Shown: positions 22,096 to 34,818, numbered from the stretch's first letter. The stretch: 64,000 nucleotides of DNA from Pristionchus mayeri (GCA_036245805.1 BTRK01000003.1:10788001-10852000), one strand, 5' to 3'. Made by a program: numbers and translations. The notes: generated by a model from the letters alone, not told the origin.

Positions 22096-23874
22096 ACAAA
22101 TGCAATTGTTGTTTTGTCATGATAAATGATTTTCAGAATGCTAAAACAGTATTGTCGCACAGCTCCACAAAGAAATAGTCAACAAATAATATAATGTTAT
22201 ATTTTTTTTATTGCGCAAAAATGAGAAGGGTGCATAATTATTCACTTGTCTTACATCACAAGTGACAAGCACAAATTTGGTATTTTTTTTACAGACAGTT
22301 GGGTTCCATGTATATTTTCGCAGCCGCTTGGTAGTTGTTTTAAGCCAAATTTTTCATATCGACTGTTTATCCATTACTATCCAGTTAATTCGACACTCAC
22401 CAATTCCTGAGTCGTTAAATTCTATCGCATGATTCGGAATCTCCAAATGGGAGCGATAATTGTAATCCTCAGTTCTCACTTTCTGTCGGCACACGAAGAA
22501 TTGGCTATCCTCACAATCTCATGTGACTTTCCTATAAATGTTTAAAAAAAATTACCGGCATTTTCAAAGGATTTGTTGCCTCATTCATCTCGTCGTTGCT
22601 CAGTTATGTTTCACACATATATGTTCAGAGCACATTTGTTCTTCTACCAAAATCAGCAGCGGGCCGAATGCCCGAAAACGATTATTCAGACAAACTTTAC
22701 TCGAGGCGGCGGCGCGATTTAGCATCAAAGATTCAGGGTCGTGCTTAGGTCACTAAGGTATTGCCGATGACTTCTTCTCCAATCTAAAATCTTATGTTTT
22801 AGTATTTTTCATATAACACTCTCACCTGGCGTCTTTTAACAACTTTTATTATTTTTCATTTTCTGACGGTGGGTGTGCTCCAACTGTCTAGAGAGCTAAA
22901 CAACATCTCTCCATTGTTTATTTCGGATTCTCTAACACGGGTCTCATGTAAAAGTGTAGAAAAACTGCCTAGTTTAGCTACTAGAAATAATTTGTGCCAC
23001 AGATTTCCATAAAACTTTGTTGATGGACACAATTGGGGGTCAGAATAAGGTCAATCTACTCATTTAGTGCAAATTATCGATTTTTTGATCTACATCGTCA
23101 AATTGATGTATCTCAGTCAATTTTTGTCCTAGAGTGTGTTTTTTCTCTCATTTTGGTCGCATTCGAGAGATCTACAACTTCCTCAACGCAGCACAAACGG
23201 CCAAATCACGTCTTCTTAGTGAAAATTACGAAAAATTGAATTTCGTGATGAGAATATCGATTTTCTGCCTTTGTGAGCTAAAAACACAATCGATTGTGTT
23301 TTTAGTTTCATATAACCTGCACTGGAATATCGATTTAGTATGAAAGCTTCCGAACTTTTTTCAATTTTTCCGATTTTTTTCAAAATTCACTTTATCTAAC
23401 GTATCTCGGTTCAATATGGACGTACCAGAAACTAAAAAAATGAAATCGAAAGCTCATCGAATGCTTTGTGAACATCTAAGCGCTACGGACGAGAGTTTTC
23501 GAGATAATCAAGAAATTTAATTAAGAGACCCTCCACGAGAGAACGTAACAGGTCCACGGATGGCCAAAAATTCGATATATCCCATACTTTTTTCCTGAAG
23601 TGGGGGTCCCGAGTGCTGATCGCCGGCAGCAATGACTAAGGTCTGGGGTCGATTTTGAAAAAGTTTCTGGCACCCCTCACTTTTGGGGTCGAAAATCGAC
23701 TTTCTCAAAATCATCTGGAATACAGATTTTCTGGTGTATTTTCACGAGTAGAATCCGAATTTCCATATCCGAACGCAAGAAAATGGGAAAGAAACAAGTT
23801 ATCGTCGAAAAACCGAAAATTTAGATCCGAAATGGCACATAAACTGCCATAACTCGTTTTCAAAAAATATGAAT
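22096..23874. other. inner part of left arm, no gene seen; contains a 28-bp perfect palindrome
   Basis: AT-rich sequence with stretches resembling dispersed repeats seen elsewhere in the window (for example atgtatctcagtcaat at about 23,106 and 47,680). A perfect 28-bp palindrome centred on ATCGAT lies at 23,278-23,305 (half-site ctaaaaacacaatc). No coding model was supported. Confidence 0.5.
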
Positions 23875-23990
23875 ACTTGTTAAATCGGAATTTTCGGAGA
23901 AATTTTTTGAAAAATCGAATTTTCACTTTTGTTGCAAAATGTCACAGAAGTTGGTGTATATAGTACATTCCAAAAATGCCAATCACCCAA
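23875..23990. other. 116-bp spacer at the centre of the giant palindrome
   Basis: The left arm ends in aaatatgaat at 23,874 and the right arm starts with its complement attcatattt at 23,991. The 116 bp between them are not self-complementary as a whole. This is the fold-back junction. Paired positions around it sum to 47,865. Confidence 0.9.
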
Positions 23991-25769
23991 ATTCATATTT
24001 TTTGAAAACGAGTTATGGCAGTTTATGTGCCATTTCGGATCTAAATTTTCGGTTTTTCGACGATAACTTGTTTCTTTCCCATTTTCTTGCGTTCGGATAT
24101 GGAAATTCGGATTCTACTCGTGAAAATACACCAGAAAATCTGTATTCCAGATGATTTTGAGAAAGTCGATTTTCGACCCCAAAAGTGAGGGGTGCCAGAA
24201 ACTTTTTCAAAATCGACCCCAGACCTTAGTCATTGCTGCCGGCGATCAGCACTCGGGACCCCCACTTCAGGAAAAAAGTATGGGATATATCGAATTTTTG
24301 GCCATCCGTGGACCTGTTACGTTCTCTCGTGGAGGGTCTCTTAATTAAATTTCTTGATTATCTCGAAAACTCTCGTCCGTAGCGCTTAGATGTTCACAAA
24401 GCATTCGATGAGCTTTCGATTTCATTTTTTTAGTTTCTGGTACGTCCATATTGAACCGAGATACGTTAGATAAAGTGAATTTTGAAAAAAATCGGAAAAA
24501 TTGAAAAAAGTTCGGAAGCTTTCATACTAAATCGATATTCCAGTGCAGGTTATATGAAACTAAAAACACAATCGATTGTGTTTTTAGCTCACAAAGGCAG
24601 AAAATCGATATTCTCATCACGAAATTCAATTTTTCGTAATTTTCACTAAGAAGACGTGATTTGGCCGTTTGTGCTGCGTTGAGGAAGTTGTAGATCTCTC
24701 GAATGCGACCAAAATGAGAGAAAAAACACACTCTAGGACAAAAATTGACTGAGATACATCAATTTGACGATGTAGATCAAAAAATCGATAATTTGCACTA
24801 AATGAGTAGATTGACCTTATTCTGACCCCCAATTGTGTCCATCAACAAAGTTTTATGGAAATCTGTGGCACAAATTATTTCTAGTAGCTAAACTAGGCAG
24901 TTTTTCTACACTTTTACATGAGACCCGTGTTAGAGAATCCGAAATAAACAATGGAGAGATGTTGTTTAGCTCTCTAGACAGTTGGAGCACACCCACCGTC
25001 AGAAAATGAAAAATAATAAAAGTTGTTAAAAGACGCCAGGTGAGAGTGTTATATGAAAAATACTAAAACATAAGATTTTAGATTGGAGAAGAAGTCATCG
25101 GCAATACCTTAGTGACCTAAGCACGACCCTGAATCTTTGATGCTAAATCGCGCCGCCGCCTCGAGTAAAGTTTGTCTGAATAATCGTTTTCGGGCATTCG
25201 GCCCGCTGCTGATTTTGGTAGAAGAACAAATGTGCTCTGAACATATATGTGTGAAACATAACTGAGCAACGACGAGATGAATGAGGCAACAAATCCTTTG
25301 AAAATGCCGGTAATTTTTTTTAAACATTTATAGGAAAGTCACATGAGATTGTGAGGATAGCCAATTCTTCGTGTGCCGACAGAAAGTGAGAACTGAGGAT
25401 TACAATTATCGCTCCCATTTGGAGATTCCGAATCATGCGATAGAATTTAACGACTCAGGAATTGGTGAGTGTCGAATTAACTGGATAGTAATGGATAAAC
25501 AGTCGATATGAAAAATTTGGCTTAAAACAACTACCAAGCGGCTGCGAAAATATACATGGAACCCAACTGTCTGTAAAAAAAATACCAAATTTGTGCTTGT
25601 CACTTGTGATGTAAGACAAGTGAATAATTATGCACCCTTCTCATTTTTGCGCAATAAAAAAAATATAACATTATATTATTTGTTGACTATTTCTTTGTGG
25701 AGCTGTGCGACAATACTGTTTTAGCATTCTGAAAATCATTTATCATGACAAAACAACAATTGCATTTGT
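23991..25769. other. inner part of right arm, no gene seen
   Basis: Mirror of 22,096-23,874, including the 28-bp palindrome at 24,560-24,587. Nothing coding is supported. Confidence 0.5.
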
Positions 25770-28700
25770 TTAGACAATAGTGTATTTAACGGCAGCGTCG
25801 AAAGGCATGCCCGGCGAGGCGTAGGCCTTGTACCTAAAAATGAGTGAGTGATTGTACACACGACTGATTACTTATATCATGCATATGCATATGTTATGCA
25901 CTAACACTTGTCTGAAAGCACACGTTTCGAAAGAAAACAACAACAAAAAACAAAGAACTGACCCGATAACATTACTCTTGGAGATGAACGAGTAGCCTTC
26001 ATCCTTTGTGCAGCAGAAACTAAAACCGTGTTATAATATTTGATAATATTGCAACAAATTTATATTCCTTACAAAGCTAAATTTGTCAGGATTCCGTTAC
26101 TACCAAACAATATTTTTAAAAAAATTATCAATTACTTTTTGATGTATATACTCTCTCATGAATGGCTCTTGCTGTTACTGGCTTAATGCCAACATAACTC
26201 GACATACATTTTGCCCATGGTGCTCAGATCCCCATTAACGTTATCCACGAATTCCAGCCCAACGAAAGGACATCCGACGTAGCAGTTGAGTTGTCCCCAA
26301 GCAGCGTAGATCTTCTCGACCGTCACTCGAATCTTCCTCCCCTCTGGAGCCTGAATCAGGAAATGTGTCGCGGTCGCGCTATTGCATACCATGATCATCC
26401 CCGCGTCATCCTTTTGAAACATGTCCCAGTTGTAGTTGTTGCCCGAGGTGAAGAGGGTCTCGTTGTAAGTCGTATTGTAGATTGACCTTACACTATTCCA
26501 ATCCTGCAAATCACAATGCATTGTGATACCGGAACAAGGGGTATGTTATTATACTTTATTTTTATTTACATATATTTGTTATTATTTTTTTCTGTTGGAT
26601 AAAAACTTACACAACGCCTGTAAGATTCCCCCTATGGGCTGTTTTATGCAATATTGCATATTTTTCGGGTACGTTTCACGTATCCTATATATATGAACTA
26701 TCTACGTAGCGCATATGGAAAGTGCCCGACAATAATGCAAAAAATATCCAAAACGCCCACAAATTGAAGCCCTGGATAGGTGACGCTTGCTCATTCTGAA
26801 TATATACCACTTTATAATGAATAAGTCACCGTGTAATGTGCACTGTTTTAGGTCTAAAAATATAACATTGGAAACTCTTGAACTTACATAGACTGTACTG
26901 GTGAGTGCCGGTATCCCACAGTACGTTCCCGAGTAGAAATCGTTGCAAACGCAGCTGAAAGATGGGATGGGATTGATTCCTTTGAATGATCTTATTTGGC
27001 CCTTTATTTTTCTTATTTCATTCTGGCCCTCAACGCTAGTCGCGAGCGGTGTGGTGCGCATTCTGTCCCCCCGTCTCCCTCTCCCTCGGCCAGTTTCCCT
27101 CTCCCAGCAGCTCTGGCAAGCGGGAGTTGTAAGCCGCCTCGATGGGTCGTCCATTCAACATCGGCACGCTGAACGCCCGGACACTCGCACCCAAGGAGAA
27201 GCTCCTCGAGATCGAGCTGGCCCTCTCAAAGATCAAGTGGGACATCGTAGCTGTTCAGGAGGCGAGGATTGTGGGTTTAGCTTCCTTCAATCTTGCGGCC
27301 TCAGGCATCGTCGTTTATCACTCAGGGGGTGCCACTGCAAGACATGGTGTCGCTTTCCTGCTGCAACCACATCTTGCAAAAGGAGCCGTGTTTCGAGGTC
27401 TTTCGGATCGTCTCGCAACCCTGCAGCTACCACAACAGAAACTCTTCCTGGTCAATGCTTACGCCCCAACATCGGCTTATGATGATGCCGTCTACGACGA
27501 CTTCCTTGACCAGATCGAGAACGCGCTGCACGACGCTCCGGCAGGATACATGCCAGTTTTGGTCGGGGATTTCAACTGTAGAGTCGCAAAGGAACCTGGC
27601 AATGAAAGATTTGTCGGTGAATTTGCCTCTCCGACCCCGAACTCACGTGGGCGCTCTTTTGCAGAGACCTGCGTGAGGAACAAATTGCGCATCCAAAACA
27701 CCTTCCCCAAGCGACGTCGAGGAAGAATCTGGACTTGGCGTTCCCCTAACGGCTCCACATTCAACCAAATTGACTTCGTAGCATCGCCCATCACAGCGAG
27801 AGTTGTCAATTGTGGAGTCGTCGGCCAGTTCGAATTCGACTCCGACCATCGTCTCGTCCGACTCACCCTCTCTCTCCCCAACAAGGTGCGGCATAAAAGA
27901 TGCAGGGAGCGGCTGGATTTCGATAAAGTCGCTTTTACTGCCAATGCGAACCTTCTCGCATCAATGCCCCTTGCTCGTCCATCCTCAGCCACAGACGCCT
28001 TCCACAAGATACAAGCGTTTGCAAAGACAGCAGCAACCAACTGTTGGAGAAAGAGGCAATCGCCACCTTGGATCTCTCCCGCAACTCGGAAACTCCTTGC
28101 TCAACGCCATCTACTTCGATCATCCCTGCAATCCAATGTCGAATATTCCTTGTCATGCAAAACAGCCCGAAGCAACCTCGTAGACGATATCAAGAGAAGG
28201 AAAGAGAACCAGGCAAAACAAGCTGCAATGAAAGGAAGAAGCATCGTCAAAGAGATGCTCAAACTGCGCTCGTCTCGTAAACGACTTCTCGTTCCTGACC
28301 CAGTCTCTGGCGCCCTTTCCCAAGATGCGACTAAGACTGCCGTCCAAGTTTACTACGGGGAACTCTACAAACGCGCAGTGAACATTCCCTTGGCCGTGCC
28401 TCCTTCTCCCGAACCATTGCCACTCTTCCTTCCAGATGAAACGAGGCATGCTCTCTCGCTTCTCAAGTGCGGGCATTCCCCTGGATCCGATGGTATCCTC
28501 CCTGACATGCTTTACCACTCAAGAGAGCACCTTGCCCCATTCTTCGCTGATCTACTGAATCGCCTCGTAGCAGGAGACCAAGTACCTGGAGATTTGGTTG
28601 AAGCAGTTGTGTCCCTTCTTCACAAAAAGGGCGACCCAACAGATATCGGAAACTTCAGACCAATCTCGTTGCTTAACGTATCCCTCAAGACAATCACTCG

Positions 28701-31700
28701 CGTTGTTCTCAAACGAATCGAATCATCAATTGAAGAGGCTGAATCGCACACTCAGACCGGATTCCGGAAAGGTCACTGCACTCTCAACAATCTTCACTCG
28801 ATCAAACAACTCGCAGAACGCACGCACGAATACGGAATGCACCTCTACTTGGGATTCGTGGATTTTCGGAAGGCATTTGACTGTGTGGAATGGAACTCTG
28901 TTTGGCACGCACTGTGGATCGCTAGAGTGCACCCGACTCTAATCCATCTCTTGCGTCGCCTCTACGAATCTTCCTCTACTCTCATCCGGGTCAACGAGGA
29001 TTTGGTTCCAGTTGAAGTGCGGAGAGGAGTTCGCCAAGGAGACACTCTCTCCCCATGTCTCTTCAATGCCGTCTTGAGATACGCTATGAATGAAATCGAT
29101 TGGGAGAACAACGGAATATCGATCGATGGCCGCAACCTGAGTCACTTAGAGTACGCAGACGACATTGTTCTAATCGCAAAGAGTCGCCCCGAACTGGAGA
29201 ACATGATGAAGAAACTTATGGAGGCTTGCGCGCGCGTTGGTCTTGAAGTAAATCCATCCAAGACCGTACTTCTAACCTCGTGCACCTCCACCCGAGCACC
29301 CATTGTCATCGACAATCTGAAGTTCAACTTTGCCGAATCCACCACCTATCTAGGCGGAAGAATCTCACTTCCCCTTGACTACTCAGCAGAACTTGAGCAC
29401 AGAATTCGTCTGGGTTGGTTCGCATGGAGCAAGCTCTCGTACCTCCTCTCTTCACGCATTCTACCGATGAAAACAAAGCGGCGCCTTTTCAACAGTTGTG
29501 TCATGTCTACGATACTCTATGGCAGCGAGCTATGGGCCCTACGAGCAAGTGACAAGGAGCGACTAAGTGTGACTCAGCGTAAGATGGAGCGGAAAATGCT
29601 CGGAATCAGCTTGCGAGATCGATGGAGGAACGTGAACATCCGCAACGCAACAGGAGTCCGTGACTGGAATCAGGAGGCTATGAGAAGGAAGGCAATTTGG
29701 GCGTTGAAACTGCGACGAATGGATATGGAAGAATGGAGCAGAGCGACTACTATGTGGATACCTTACAACAGGACGCGCTCACCGGGTCAGCCTAAACCCC
29801 GATGGAGAGATGATCTCAGAAGAACTATTGGAGCGAGATGGTGGAACGCAACTGCTGAAGAATACCGACCCTTCCTCATCTTGCGTTAACGCATGACGTG
29901 ATAAATATTGATTGATTGATTGATCTTATTTGTAGCAAATCACCGTAGGTCGTATCACCGTAGATTGGCTAATTTCCTTGAATTATTGTTGATCAGTTTA
30001 GTTGTGTTGTTTTTTTTATAAAAACTTTTAAAATACAATAATGATAACGTACACATTGCAGGTCTTTGGCGATGTGTAACCGCCGTTTCGGCACGGAAGC
30101 TGCTTAGGGCACTTATCTACAATAATTATGCAAATACTGTATTGGTATTCCGGTATGTCTCATCGCTAACAAATGAACAATTATATATTTACTTACCCGA
30201 GCATTCGTAGAGCGAATTGATCATTTTGTAGTCGTTGAAGGTGAGTTTCTTGCGCTGTAATTATTTCGTATATTTAATTTGCATATCGATGTAATTATTA
30301 GTTTGGAACAAAAGTTTTGCACGATTTCGGCCATGAAGTTTGAAATTGCTTAATAGGCTTCACTTTAATCGGGTCGATCTAACCGGATAGCATATATTTA
30401 GGAACTATTTGTAAAATATATCCGCTACTTCGAATCGAATCCTGCTCTGAGGGTTTGCGAAAAAAGCAGGTTTCGTTAAATGTGAAATTTTTTGAGTGAC
30501 ATGGACATTTGTTTATCACGCTCCTATTCGGACAGAAAAAATCATTGTATAATCTCTCCCGGTGGAGTGAAAAAAAAATTAAGACGCATTTATCTGCACT
30601 TCGTGGCCTTTGTAAGCGTTTATTGAGTTATGTTTCACTTCAAATTGAGCGACGTGACGGAACAATAGGGATAAAATAGAGTGAAAATCAATTTCAAATC
30701 AAGTAAAATCGGTTTTTACATGCGAAACCAAATTAGCCCCCGAGATATGCGAGCATAAACCACTCAATCGAAACGTCTCGAGAAGACGCATCTACCATAG
30801 AAAAATTAAAAACCACATTCGAACAGTTTTCGAGTAAATATGCGTTGAACCTAGTGCCTTAACTATATAAGATATGACCAAATGAAATACATAGGTCGAT
30901 AGAGCATGAAACGTTAGCCGGGGAAACGAAAAATGAGCGAGGTAGCTCAATTTTGAAGGGTGATAAGCCATCAACAAAGTCCGAGGTGAAACTGCGACCG
31001 GTGCAGCAGCTCGAAGAGGGGCGGTCGCAAAGACTTTTCCGATTGTGGGGGACTTAGTTGGACCTAGGGAAGCCCAAAACCGTTGAAAACCCGAATGCCG
31101 AATATGGCCCTGTCCCACAGTCAGTTCGAATCTCTCGCGAGAGGCGTGATATGGAAAGTGACGACAATAATGCAACAAATATCCAAAAAGCCCACAAATT
31201 GATGCCCTGGACAGGTGATGCTTGCTGATTCTGAATATATAACACTTTATACTGAATAAGTCACCGTGTAATGTTTTAGGTCTAATAATATAACATAACA
31301 TTGGAATATAACATTGGAAACTCTTGATCTTACATAGACTGTGCTGGTAAGTGCCGGTATCCCACAGTACGTTCCCGAGTAGAAATCGTTGCAAACGCAG
31401 CTGAAAGATGTGATGAGATTGGTGCCTTTGAATGATCTTATTTGAAACAGGTTGTATCACCGTAGATTTTCAAATGTCCTTGAATTATTGGTGATCAGTT
31501 TACTTTGGTTGTTTTTTTATAAAAACTTTAAAAATACAATAATGAGAACGTACACATTGCAGTTTTTTGGCGATGTGTAACCGCCGTTTCGGCACGGAAG
31601 CTGCTTAGGGCACTTATCTACAATAATTATGCAAATACTGTATTGGTATTCCGGTATGTCTCATCGCTAACAAATGAACAATTATATATTTACTTACCCG

Positions 31701-33486
31701 AGCATTCGTAGAGCGAATTGACCATTTTGTAGTCGTTGAAGGTGAGTTTCTTGCGCTGTAATTATTTCGTATATTTCATTTGCATATCGATGTAATTATT
31801 AGTTTGGAACAAAAGTTTTGCACGATTTCGGCCATGAAGTTTGAAATTGCTTAATAGGCTTCACTTTAATCGGGTCGATCTAACCGGATAGCATATATTT
31901 AGGAACTATTTGTAAAATATATCCGCTACTTCGAATCGAATCCTGCTCTGAGGGTTTGCGAAAAAAGCAGGTTTCGTTAAATGTGAAATTTTTTGAGTGA
32001 CATGGACATTTGTTTATCACGCTCCTATTCGGACAGAAAAAATCATTGTATAATCTCTCCCGGTGGAGTGAAAAAAAAATTAAGACGCATTTATCTGCAC
32101 TTCGTGGCCTTTGTAAGCGTTTATTGAGTTATGTTTCACTTCAAATTGAGCGACGTGACGGAACAATAGGGATAAAATAGAGTGAAAATCAATTTCAAAT
32201 CAAGTAAAATCGGTTTTTACATGCGAAACCAAATTAGCCCCCGAGATATGCGAGCATAAACCACTCAATCGAAACGTCTCGAGAAGACGCATCTACCATA
32301 GAAAAATTAAAAACCACATTCGAACAGTTTTCGAGTAAATATGCGTTGAACCTAGTGCCTTAACTATATAAGATATGACCAAATGAAATACATAGGTCGA
32401 TAGAGCATGAAACGTTAGCCGGGGAAACGAAAAATGAGCGAGGTAGCTCAATTTTGAAGGGTGATAAGCCATCAACAAAGTCCGAGGTGAAACTGCGACC
32501 GGTGCAGCAGCTCGAAGAGGGGCGGTCGCAAAGACTTTTCCGATTGTGGGGGACTTAGTTGGACCTAGGGAAGCCCAAAACCGTTGAAAACCCGAATGCC
32601 GAAAATGGCCCTGTCCCACAGTCAGTTCGAATCTCTCGCGAGAGGCGTGATATGGAAAGTGACGACAATAATGCAACAAATATCCAAAAAGCCCACAAAT
32701 TGATGCCCTGGACAGGTGATGCTTGCTGATTCTGAATATATAACACTTTATACTGAATAAGTCACCGTGTAATGTTTTAGGTCTAATAATATAACATAAC
32801 ATTGGAATATAACATTGGAAACTCTTGATCTTACATAGACTGTGCTGGTAAGTGCCGGTATCCCACAGTACGTTCCCGAGTAGAAATCGTTGCAAACGCA
32901 GCTGAAAGATGTGATGAGATTGGTGCCTTTGAATGATCTTATTTGAAACAGGTTGTATCACCGTAGATTTTCAAATGTCCTTGAATTATTGGTGATCAGT
33001 TTACTTTGGTTGTTTTTTTATAAAAACTTTAAAAATACAATAATGAGAACGTACACATTGCAGTTTTTTGGCGATGTGTAACCGCCGTTTCGGCACGGAA
33101 GCTGCTTAGGGCACTTATCTACAATAATTATGCAAATACTGTATTGGTATTCCGGTATGTCTCATCGCTAACAAATGAACAATTATATATTTACTTACCC
33201 GAGCATTCGTAGAGCGAATTGACCATTTTGTAGTCGTTGAAGGTGAGTTTCTTGCGCTGTAATTATTTCGTATATTTCATTTGCATATCGGTGTATTTAG
33301 TCGAGTAGGTGAGTTGACGATTCGGGTAATAATCTCTTAATATTAGCATACTATCTCGTTACAAATCCGATCGAGATAATTCGTATAAAGATGCGAATGC
33401 CCGAATTATGAACTATATACTGTCCCATGGTGTTAATATAATCAGGATCGTTGGCGACTAGAACAGGCTGTCGATTGCTAGAGTCG
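25770..33486 (-). CDS. astacin-family gene part: three EGF cassettes and CUB domain (right copy)
   Basis: Mirror of the left-arm gene. Exons in transcript order: 33414-33486; cassette 1 at 33199-33256, 33054-33118, 32835-32901; cassette 2 at 31698-31755, 31553-31617, 31334-31400; cassette 3 at 30197-30254, 30052-30116, 26888-26954; CUB exons at 26208-26503, 25963-26019 and 25770-25833. It has one cassette fewer than the left copy, yet the frame is kept because each cassette is phase 0 to phase 0. The RTE LINE lies antisense in the last cassette's second intron, 33 bp from the acceptor of exon 26888-26954, which may disturb splicing. As on the left, no intact zinc-binding protease motif was found upstream. 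Confidence 0.7.
26999..29920 (+). mobile_element. RTE-type non-LTR retrotransposon (LINE), right arm only
   Basis: A 2,922-bp insertion flanked by a perfect 12-bp target duplication tgatcttatttg (26987-26998 and 29921-29932). The empty site is preserved in the left arm at 20,867-20,878. Features are a 143-bp 5' leader, one long ORF, a very short 3' UTR and a (TTGA)n tail, all typical of the RTE clade. With a complete endonuclease start and intact ORF it appears full length or nearly so. It lies antisense to the astacin-family gene. Confidence 0.95.
27142..29889 (+). CDS. RTE LINE polyprotein: AP endonuclease plus reverse transcriptase
   Basis: A single 915-residue ORF. The N-terminal apurinic-like endonuclease shows GTLNART (Asn 11), AVQEAR (Glu 40), VNAYAPT, VGDFNC and, near residue 233, FDSDHRLV, so all catalytic motifs are present. 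The reverse transcriptase follows with FRPISLL, TGFRKGHC, FVDFRKAFDCVEW, GVRQGDTLSPCLFN, the active-site YADDIVL near residue 670, and GLEVNPSKT. The C-terminus ends near EEYRPFL. Length and order match RTE-clade elements, which use target-primed reverse transcription with one ORF. No stop or frameshift was seen, so the element may still be active. The upstream GC-rich leader starts at 26,999. Confidence 0.95.
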   Translation: MGRPFNIGTLNARTLAPKEKLLEIELALSKIKWDIVAVQEARIVGLASFNLAASGIVVYHSGGATARHGVAFLLQPHLAKGAVFRGLSDRLATLQLPQQKLFLVNAYAPTSAYDDAVYDDFLDQIENALHDAPAGYMPVLVGDFNCRVAKEPGNERFVGEFASPTPNSRGRSFAETCVRNKLRIQNTFPKRRRGRIWTWRSPNGSTFNQIDFVASPITARVVNCGVVGQFEFDSDHRLVRLTLSLPNKVRHKRCRERLDFDKVAFTANANLLASMPLARPSSATDAFHKIQAFAKTAATNCWRKRQSPPWISPATRKLLAQRHLLRSSLQSNVEYSLSCKTARSNLVDDIKRRKENQAKQAAMKGRSIVKEMLKLRSSRKRLLVPDPVSGALSQDATKTAVQVYYGELYKRAVNIPLAVPPSPEPLPLFLPDETRHALSLLKCGHSPGSDGILPDMLYHSREHLAPFFADLLNRLVAGDQVPGDLVEAVVSLLHKKGDPTDIGNFRPISLLNVSLKTITRVVLKRIESSIEEAESHTQTGFRKGHCTLNNLHSIKQLAERTHEYGMHLYLGFVDFRKAFDCVEWNSVWHALWIARVHPTLIHLLRRLYESSSTLIRVNEDLVPVEVRRGVRQGDTLSPCLFNAVLRYAMNEIDWENNGISIDGRNLSHLEYADDIVLIAKSRPELENMMKKLMEACARVGLEVNPSKTVLLTSCTSTRAPIVIDNLKFNFAESTTYLGGRISLPLDYSAELEHRIRLGWFAWSKLSYLLSSRILPMKTKRRLFNSCVMSTILYGSELWALRASDKERLSVTQRKMERKMLGISLRDRWRNVNIRNATGVRDWNQEAMRRKAIWALKLRRMDMEEWSRATTMWIPYNRTRSPGQPKPRWRDDLRRTIGARWWNATAEEYRPFLILR
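30300..33299 (-). repeat. two 1.5-kb tandem repeats carrying EGF exons (right array)
   Basis: Mirror of the left array but with two full units plus a partial one interrupted by the LINE. Both full units carry the variants GTCACTC and nine T in the tail. The unit nearer the centre has CATATTCGG like left unit 3, and the outer one has CATTTTCGG like left units 1 and 2. There is no match to left unit 2 with its ATGATC and TTAAAT variants, so that unit is the one gained on the left or lost here. Confidence 0.95.
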
Positions 33487-34510
33487 TCTGAAAACTGATT
33501 TTGAAAAAAAATATTGGAAACGTTGTTTGGCTGAGTAAATAATGCAGTGTGTTTTTGACCGGCTTCCACACATCATTTTGACCTCTGAAACCAACTTGTG
33601 GTCTCGATTCCCATGTTGACATCCCCTGGATAACGCTCATGGAGGCTTTTCAAGCATTTGCTGGTTATCACTTAGGAATTAGAGATATGTATCTGAGGGG
33701 TTTAACTATTGACAGTTAGCAGTGTGCCACGATAGGCGAGAAAAATGGAGACTACAACCTCAACTAAAGTTTAATTTTATTTTTTTCTAAGAGACATGAC
33801 TACTTCCTCTTCAATTATCCGCTATAAAATTCCGCTTTAGTCGCTATTGTAATTGCGTAAGAAATTTATATTCACCCTCAAATGCAGTTTTGCGATTACA
33901 ACTTTTTTAGAGTGCATATTGCAATCTTATTTGTAACATGAAAGTTGTTTCTCATATTTTTCCGCGTATTTTAAGCCTGATCACATCACTGTAGCTAGTC
34001 TGGGAGCTGTGATACGGCATGGCCGCATTGAAAACCGGAAAATACCTAAAACCCGGCTCTCGGAGTTTACCTAGTTTAATCGAATTCTTGAATCCAGGGT
34101 ACCTTCCTACTATAATATGATCGAAATCGAACAACTTTGAAAAAAAATTGTTCCGGACGAGGCTGATTTTGCTCGTGATACATGTGTTATTCAATTGTTT
34201 TTTTTTCACTAACCAAGTTGAATCCACTAACCACCGAACAAATATCAACAGGATTTTATTATTGTGAAACTCATTCGACCTTTTGTAGGAACCCATACGT
34301 TGTTTGGAACATATTTACAAATGAGGACTAACGGCAACGTTCAACTTTCGGCGCATTCATAACCATGACCTAGCTCTTCTTAACGTCTAAAGGCTCCAAC
34401 AAATTACATTGATATGTCTACTCTCAACATAGTTATGATTTGTTGGCTGAGTGTTATGGACGCTTGAAAGCCCAGGGAAGTGCGCGAATTCAAATCGATG
34501 GAAGATTTGT
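33487..34510. other. no supported gene; mirror of 14,790-15,813
   Basis: Contains the mirror of the possible decayed astacin catalytic exons (about 33,970-34,180). Otherwise nothing recognised. Confidence 0.4.
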
Positions 34511-34581
34511 CAAAAGACGGGAACCGAACCCACAACCTTCCGATCATATGGCAGCTGCTCTACCACTGAGCTAAGCTACCG
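34511..34581 (-). other. tRNA-like sequence, right copy
   Basis: Reverse complement of 14,719-14,789 with the same A-box and B-box motifs and the same failure of the acceptor stem to pair. Confidence 0.5.
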
Positions 34582-34818
34582 ATGGACATATATCTCCTAG
34601 CTCGCGCTATGATCTTTGGAGGGTGGAAGCTCGCGTACACTTTTTTCTATCGATATGGCTACTTTGTCTTTAGTGCTCCTTTAAGAAGATTTTCGCCCGT
34701 GCTCACATTCTTATGCTCCACTTGCACACTCGAATTTCCGCCCCCGATGACTGCTTGGAAACGAGCGAGCGCTTCCGAAGCGTGAGACGCGTCGAAAAAT
34801 GAGGATGACTGTAATGAG

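Larger units (their letters stand above)
2604..23874 (+). repeat. left arm of giant palindrome (about 21.3 kb)
   Basis: Each feature here recurs as its reverse complement in 23,991-46,703. Paired coordinates sum to 47,865 next to the centre, 50,799-50,800 after the LINE, 49,300-49,301 outside the tandem array and 49,306 near the mariner. These steps are fully explained by the LINE insertion (+2,934), one fewer 1.5-kb unit on the right, and a few small indels. Differences seen include a 4-bp gap near 4,811, a G-run length change near 4,770, and SNPs near 4,340, 4,407, 8,559, 8,612, 8,662, 10,790 and 13,646. The outer boundary lies between 2,604 and 2,695, inside mariner 1. Confidence 0.95.

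Noticed and set aside
23711..24154. Mirror ORFs of about 71 residues on both sides of the palindrome centre
   Set aside because: AT-rich chance ORFs made symmetrical by the palindrome; the one on the left even runs into the spacer.
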